A stretch of DNA of 64,000 nucleotides from Mucilaginibacter pedocola. Lineage in GTDB: Bacteria > Bacteroidota > Bacteroidia > Sphingobacteriales > Sphingobacteriaceae. The stretch is taken from positions 186,001-250,000 of the forward strand of contig NZ_MBTF01000037.1 in the NCBI RefSeq assembly GCF_002013915.1. The letters are read 5' to 3'. Made by a program: the position numbers and the translations under genes. The notes beneath the pieces were generated by a model that saw only the letters and a program-made list of their open reading frames with translations, searched no databases and was not told the origin of the DNA. This document shows positions 62,202-64,000 of this stretch, piece by piece (the first letter of the stretch is position 1; each line of letters begins with the position of its first letter).

Positions 62202-62966
62202 ATGGATAAATACCAAACTTTAAAATTATTCGACTATTCAATTTTTACCTCAAGCTTAGATGAATTTGACATTAACTACGGTACCCAGTGCGTAATTAAT
62301 ACCCTAAACCAGTATTGCTACATTATTGCCGAGAAAGACGCTTTTTATAAACGGGCGCTCATTGAATCGGATTTGCTGATACCTGATGGGATAGGAATTG
62401 TTGGGGCAGCTAAAATTTTGAAGCGGGAAAAAATAAAAAAGATTGCCGGGGCCGATATGCATACCTATCTGCTTAAACAGATAAGTAAAACAGGAGGCAG
62501 GGTATTTTATTTAGGCTCATCTGAAGAAACCTTGTTGGGTATTAAAAAACGCCTTGCTATAGAGTACCCCAATATTGAGGTAGATACTTACTCGCCGCCG
62601 TTTAAAGCCAAATTTAACGATGCCGATAATGCTGCCATGATTGAGAGTATTAACAAGTTTAACCCTGATGCGCTTTTTGTGGGCATGACAGCCCCTAAAC
62701 AAGAGAAATGGGTTTTTGAACACAAGCATAAGCTGAACGCCCAAATTATATGTTCGATAGGTGCTGTTTTTGATTTTTATGCCGAAACTGTAAAACGCCC
62801 GAGCAAGTTTTGGATAAACCTTGGCCTGGAGTGGTTCATCCGCCTTTTGCACGAGCCAAACCATTTATGGCGCCGTTACCTGTTATACGGGCCTGTATTT
62901 ATTTATGTGGTTTTCAGAGAAAAACTTCGCTTGGTTTTTAACGGGCAAAAACAAATGGCCGACTAA
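62202..62966 (+). CDS. WecG/TagA/CpsF family glycosyltransferase
   Basis: 254 residues. LIPDGIGIVGAAKIL, RVFYLGSSEETLLGI, ALFVGMTAPKQEKWV and the C-terminal RPSKFWINLGLEWFIRLLHEPNHLWRR are the family signatures (GT26). Members transfer ManNAc-type or glucuronic/mannuronic sugars to undecaprenyl-linked acceptors. Monocistronic by spacing (378-nt and 128-nt gaps). Confidence 0.93.
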   Translation: MDKYQTLKLFDYSIFTSSLDEFDINYGTQCVINTLNQYCYIIAEKDAFYKRALIESDLLIPDGIGIVGAAKILKREKIKKIAGADMHTYLLKQISKTGGRVFYLGSSEETLLGIKKRLAIEYPNIEVDTYSPPFKAKFNDADNAAMIESINKFNPDALFVGMTAPKQEKWVFEHKHKLNAQIICSIGAVFDFYAETVKRPSKFWINLGLEWFIRLLHEPNHLWRRYLLYGPVFIYVVFREKLRLVFNGQKQMAD

Positions 62967-63094
62967 ACGCGGCAACCCGTAGAGGTATTTTAAAACAAAG
63001 GCTCGTTCCCCCAAACGGCCTGTCACTATCCCTAATAATCTCCCTAATTTAACGTCTGTTTTTACATTCCGGGTTTTATAGCTACCTTACCCTA

Positions 63095-64000
63095 ATGCAA
63101 AAAGCCATTATGTATTTAAGGCCTATACTGTTTTTATCTATAATATTTTGCCTGTCGGGTGGCTTGGCAGCCTGCAGGCAGGGTAAAACACAAACAGGCT
63201 ATACCCCTTCAAAGCCGCTGAAGCTTGTTGGCCAGCACGATAAAGTGATAAGCGGGCTTGATATAGCCGGCGATACGCTTGATTGTATTGAACTGAACAA
63301 CTGCCGCAACATTACCGTCAAAAACTGCCGCTTTAGAGCCTCAAAAAAAAATGGCGTTATTATACTAAGCAGCCGCAATGTAAAGGTGGTTGATTGCTAC
63401 TTTGAAAACCTGGCCTCGGGCGTTTATGCCGTAGAGTGCAAGCAGGTAAACGTTAGCCACAACCGCTTTAAAAATATACAGGGGCCATTTCCGCGCGGGC
63501 AGTTTGTGCAGTTTGACGAAGTTACCGGTGCAGGTAATAAAATAAACCATAACAGCGGCGAAAACCTGCCCGGGCAAAGCGCGCCCGAGGATGCTATTAA
63601 TGTTTTTAAAAGTAGCGGTACGGCCGTTAGCCCTATAGAAGTTATTGGTAACCGCATACGCGGCGGTGGCCCCAGCACTATTGGTGGTGGCATTATGCTG
63701 GGCGACAATGGCGGCGCTTATATTATTGCTAAAGACAATATATTGGTAAACCCCGGCCAATATGGTATGGCCATTGCAGGCGGTAATCATATCACCATTA
63801 TCAATAATAGCATTTACGGCAAACAGCAGCCTTTTACCAACGTGGGGCTGTATATATGGAACCAAAGCAAACTGGGCTGCGAACTAAATACCATAAGCGG
63901 TAACCGCGTAAACTTTACCAAAGCAAACGGACAACCCAACCATAGCTGGAACAATGGCAACTGCGGCAAAGTGCAGGGCTGGGAAACCAACCAGCTGAAT
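63095..64000 (+). CDS. Right-handed parallel beta-helix lipoprotein, 5' part
   Basis: Open to the window end, at least 302 codons. Starts at ATG 63095 or 63110; the hydrophobic leader ends GLAAC, so it is a probable lipoprotein. The body has repeating NCRNITVKNCRF, RNVKVVDCYFENL and KQVNVSHNRFKNI strands, typical of a parallel beta-helix (Beta_helix / PbH1 repeats), followed by GGGIMLGDNGG and HITIINNSIYG. Such folds are used by polysaccharide lyases, epimerases and binding proteins; no catalytic residue can be named here. The C-terminus is outside the window. Confidence 0.8.
   Translation, partial: MQKAIMYLRPILFLSIIFCLSGGLAACRQGKTQTGYTPSKPLKLVGQHDKVISGLDIAGDTLDCIELNNCRNITVKNCRFRASKKNGVIILSSRNVKVVDCYFENLASGVYAVECKQVNVSHNRFKNIQGPFPRGQFVQFDEVTGAGNKINHNSGENLPGQSAPEDAINVFKSSGTAVSPIEVIGNRIRGGGPSTIGGGIMLGDNGGAYIIAKDNILVNPGQYGMAIAGGNHITIINNSIYGKQQPFTNVGLYIWNQSKLGCELNTISGNRVNFTKANGQPNHSWNNGNCGKVQGWETNQLN

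Noticed and set aside
1..64000. CRISPR array, tRNA, rRNA, insertion sequence or prophage
   Set aside because: No regularly spaced repeats, transposase or integrase motifs, or RNA gene signatures were seen.

Overview
This 64 kb window looks like the chromosome of a Bacteroidota bacterium, most likely Sphingobacteriaceae (Mucilaginibacter- or Pedobacter-like). The taxonomic call is inference. It rests on the gene families (M1 peptidase, DUF1080, Wza/Wzc of the Bacteroidota type), on -7 boxes of the form TAnnTTTG with a TTG or TTTG about 19-20 nt upstream, on the near absence of Shine-Dalgarno sequences, and on intergenic inverted repeats of a style common in that family. No rRNA, tRNA, CRISPR array or insertion sequence was seen.

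Layout. Positions 1-5.6 kb are general metabolism: the 3' part of a DUF1080 sugar hydrolase, a Tat-exported SGNH hydrolase, an M1 aminopeptidase broken by one in-frame amber codon, a lipoprotein, an alpha/beta esterase and a second SGNH hydrolase. Two repeat-rich intergenic segments lie here. From 5.7 kb to the end of the window is one very large exopolysaccharide/capsule region of more than 50 genes. Block A (+, 5.8-31 kb) has a glycosyltransferase, Wza, Wzc, an ABC exporter pair (Wzm/Wzt), eleven further glycosyltransferases plus a DUF5672 protein, an epimerase-like SDR, a Wzy-like protein and two acyltransferases. Block B (-, 31-36 kb) has a membrane-tethered heparinase-like lyase and rmlBCA without rmlD. 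Block C (+, 36.3-40.4 kb) has an acetyltransferase, a second Wzy-like protein and two glycosyltransferases. Block D has the polyprenyl-phosphate sugar transferase (-, 40.4-41.8 kb), facing across a 0.8 kb regulatory gap to a PssD/PssE split glycosyltransferase (+). Block E (-, 43.6-60.7 kb) is ordered 5' to 3' as wza, wzc, ugd, acetyltransferase, pyruvyltransferase, F420-dehydrogenase-like protein, acetyltransferase, Wzx, Wzy, three glycosyltransferases interleaved with a second pyruvyltransferase, and a GH10-like lipoprotein. Block F (+, 61.1-64 kb) has a YdjC-type deacetylase, a WecG/TagA glycosyltransferase and a beta-helix lipoprotein cut by the window end.

How the genes fit together. The phosphotransferase starts a lipid-linked repeat, the roughly twenty glycosyltransferases extend it, and dTDP-sugar (Rml) and UDP-glucuronate (Ugd) enzymes supply precursors. 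Acyl- and pyruvyltransferases decorate it. Either Wzx/Wzy or Wzm/Wzt moves it across the inner membrane, and Wza/Wzc export it. Two complete wza-wzc pairs lie at the two ends of the region and transcribe towards each other, so at least two polymers, or one polymer with duplicated machinery, are implied. The lyase, the GH10-like protein and the deacetylase may trim or modify the product.

The best leads are: the (Gly-Tyr)12 tail of the first Wzc, the GH10-like protein with substituted sugar-binding residues, the SDR with Phe at the catalytic Tyr position, the palindrome inside the promoter of pssDE together with a 19-codon leader ORF, and the tethered lyase.
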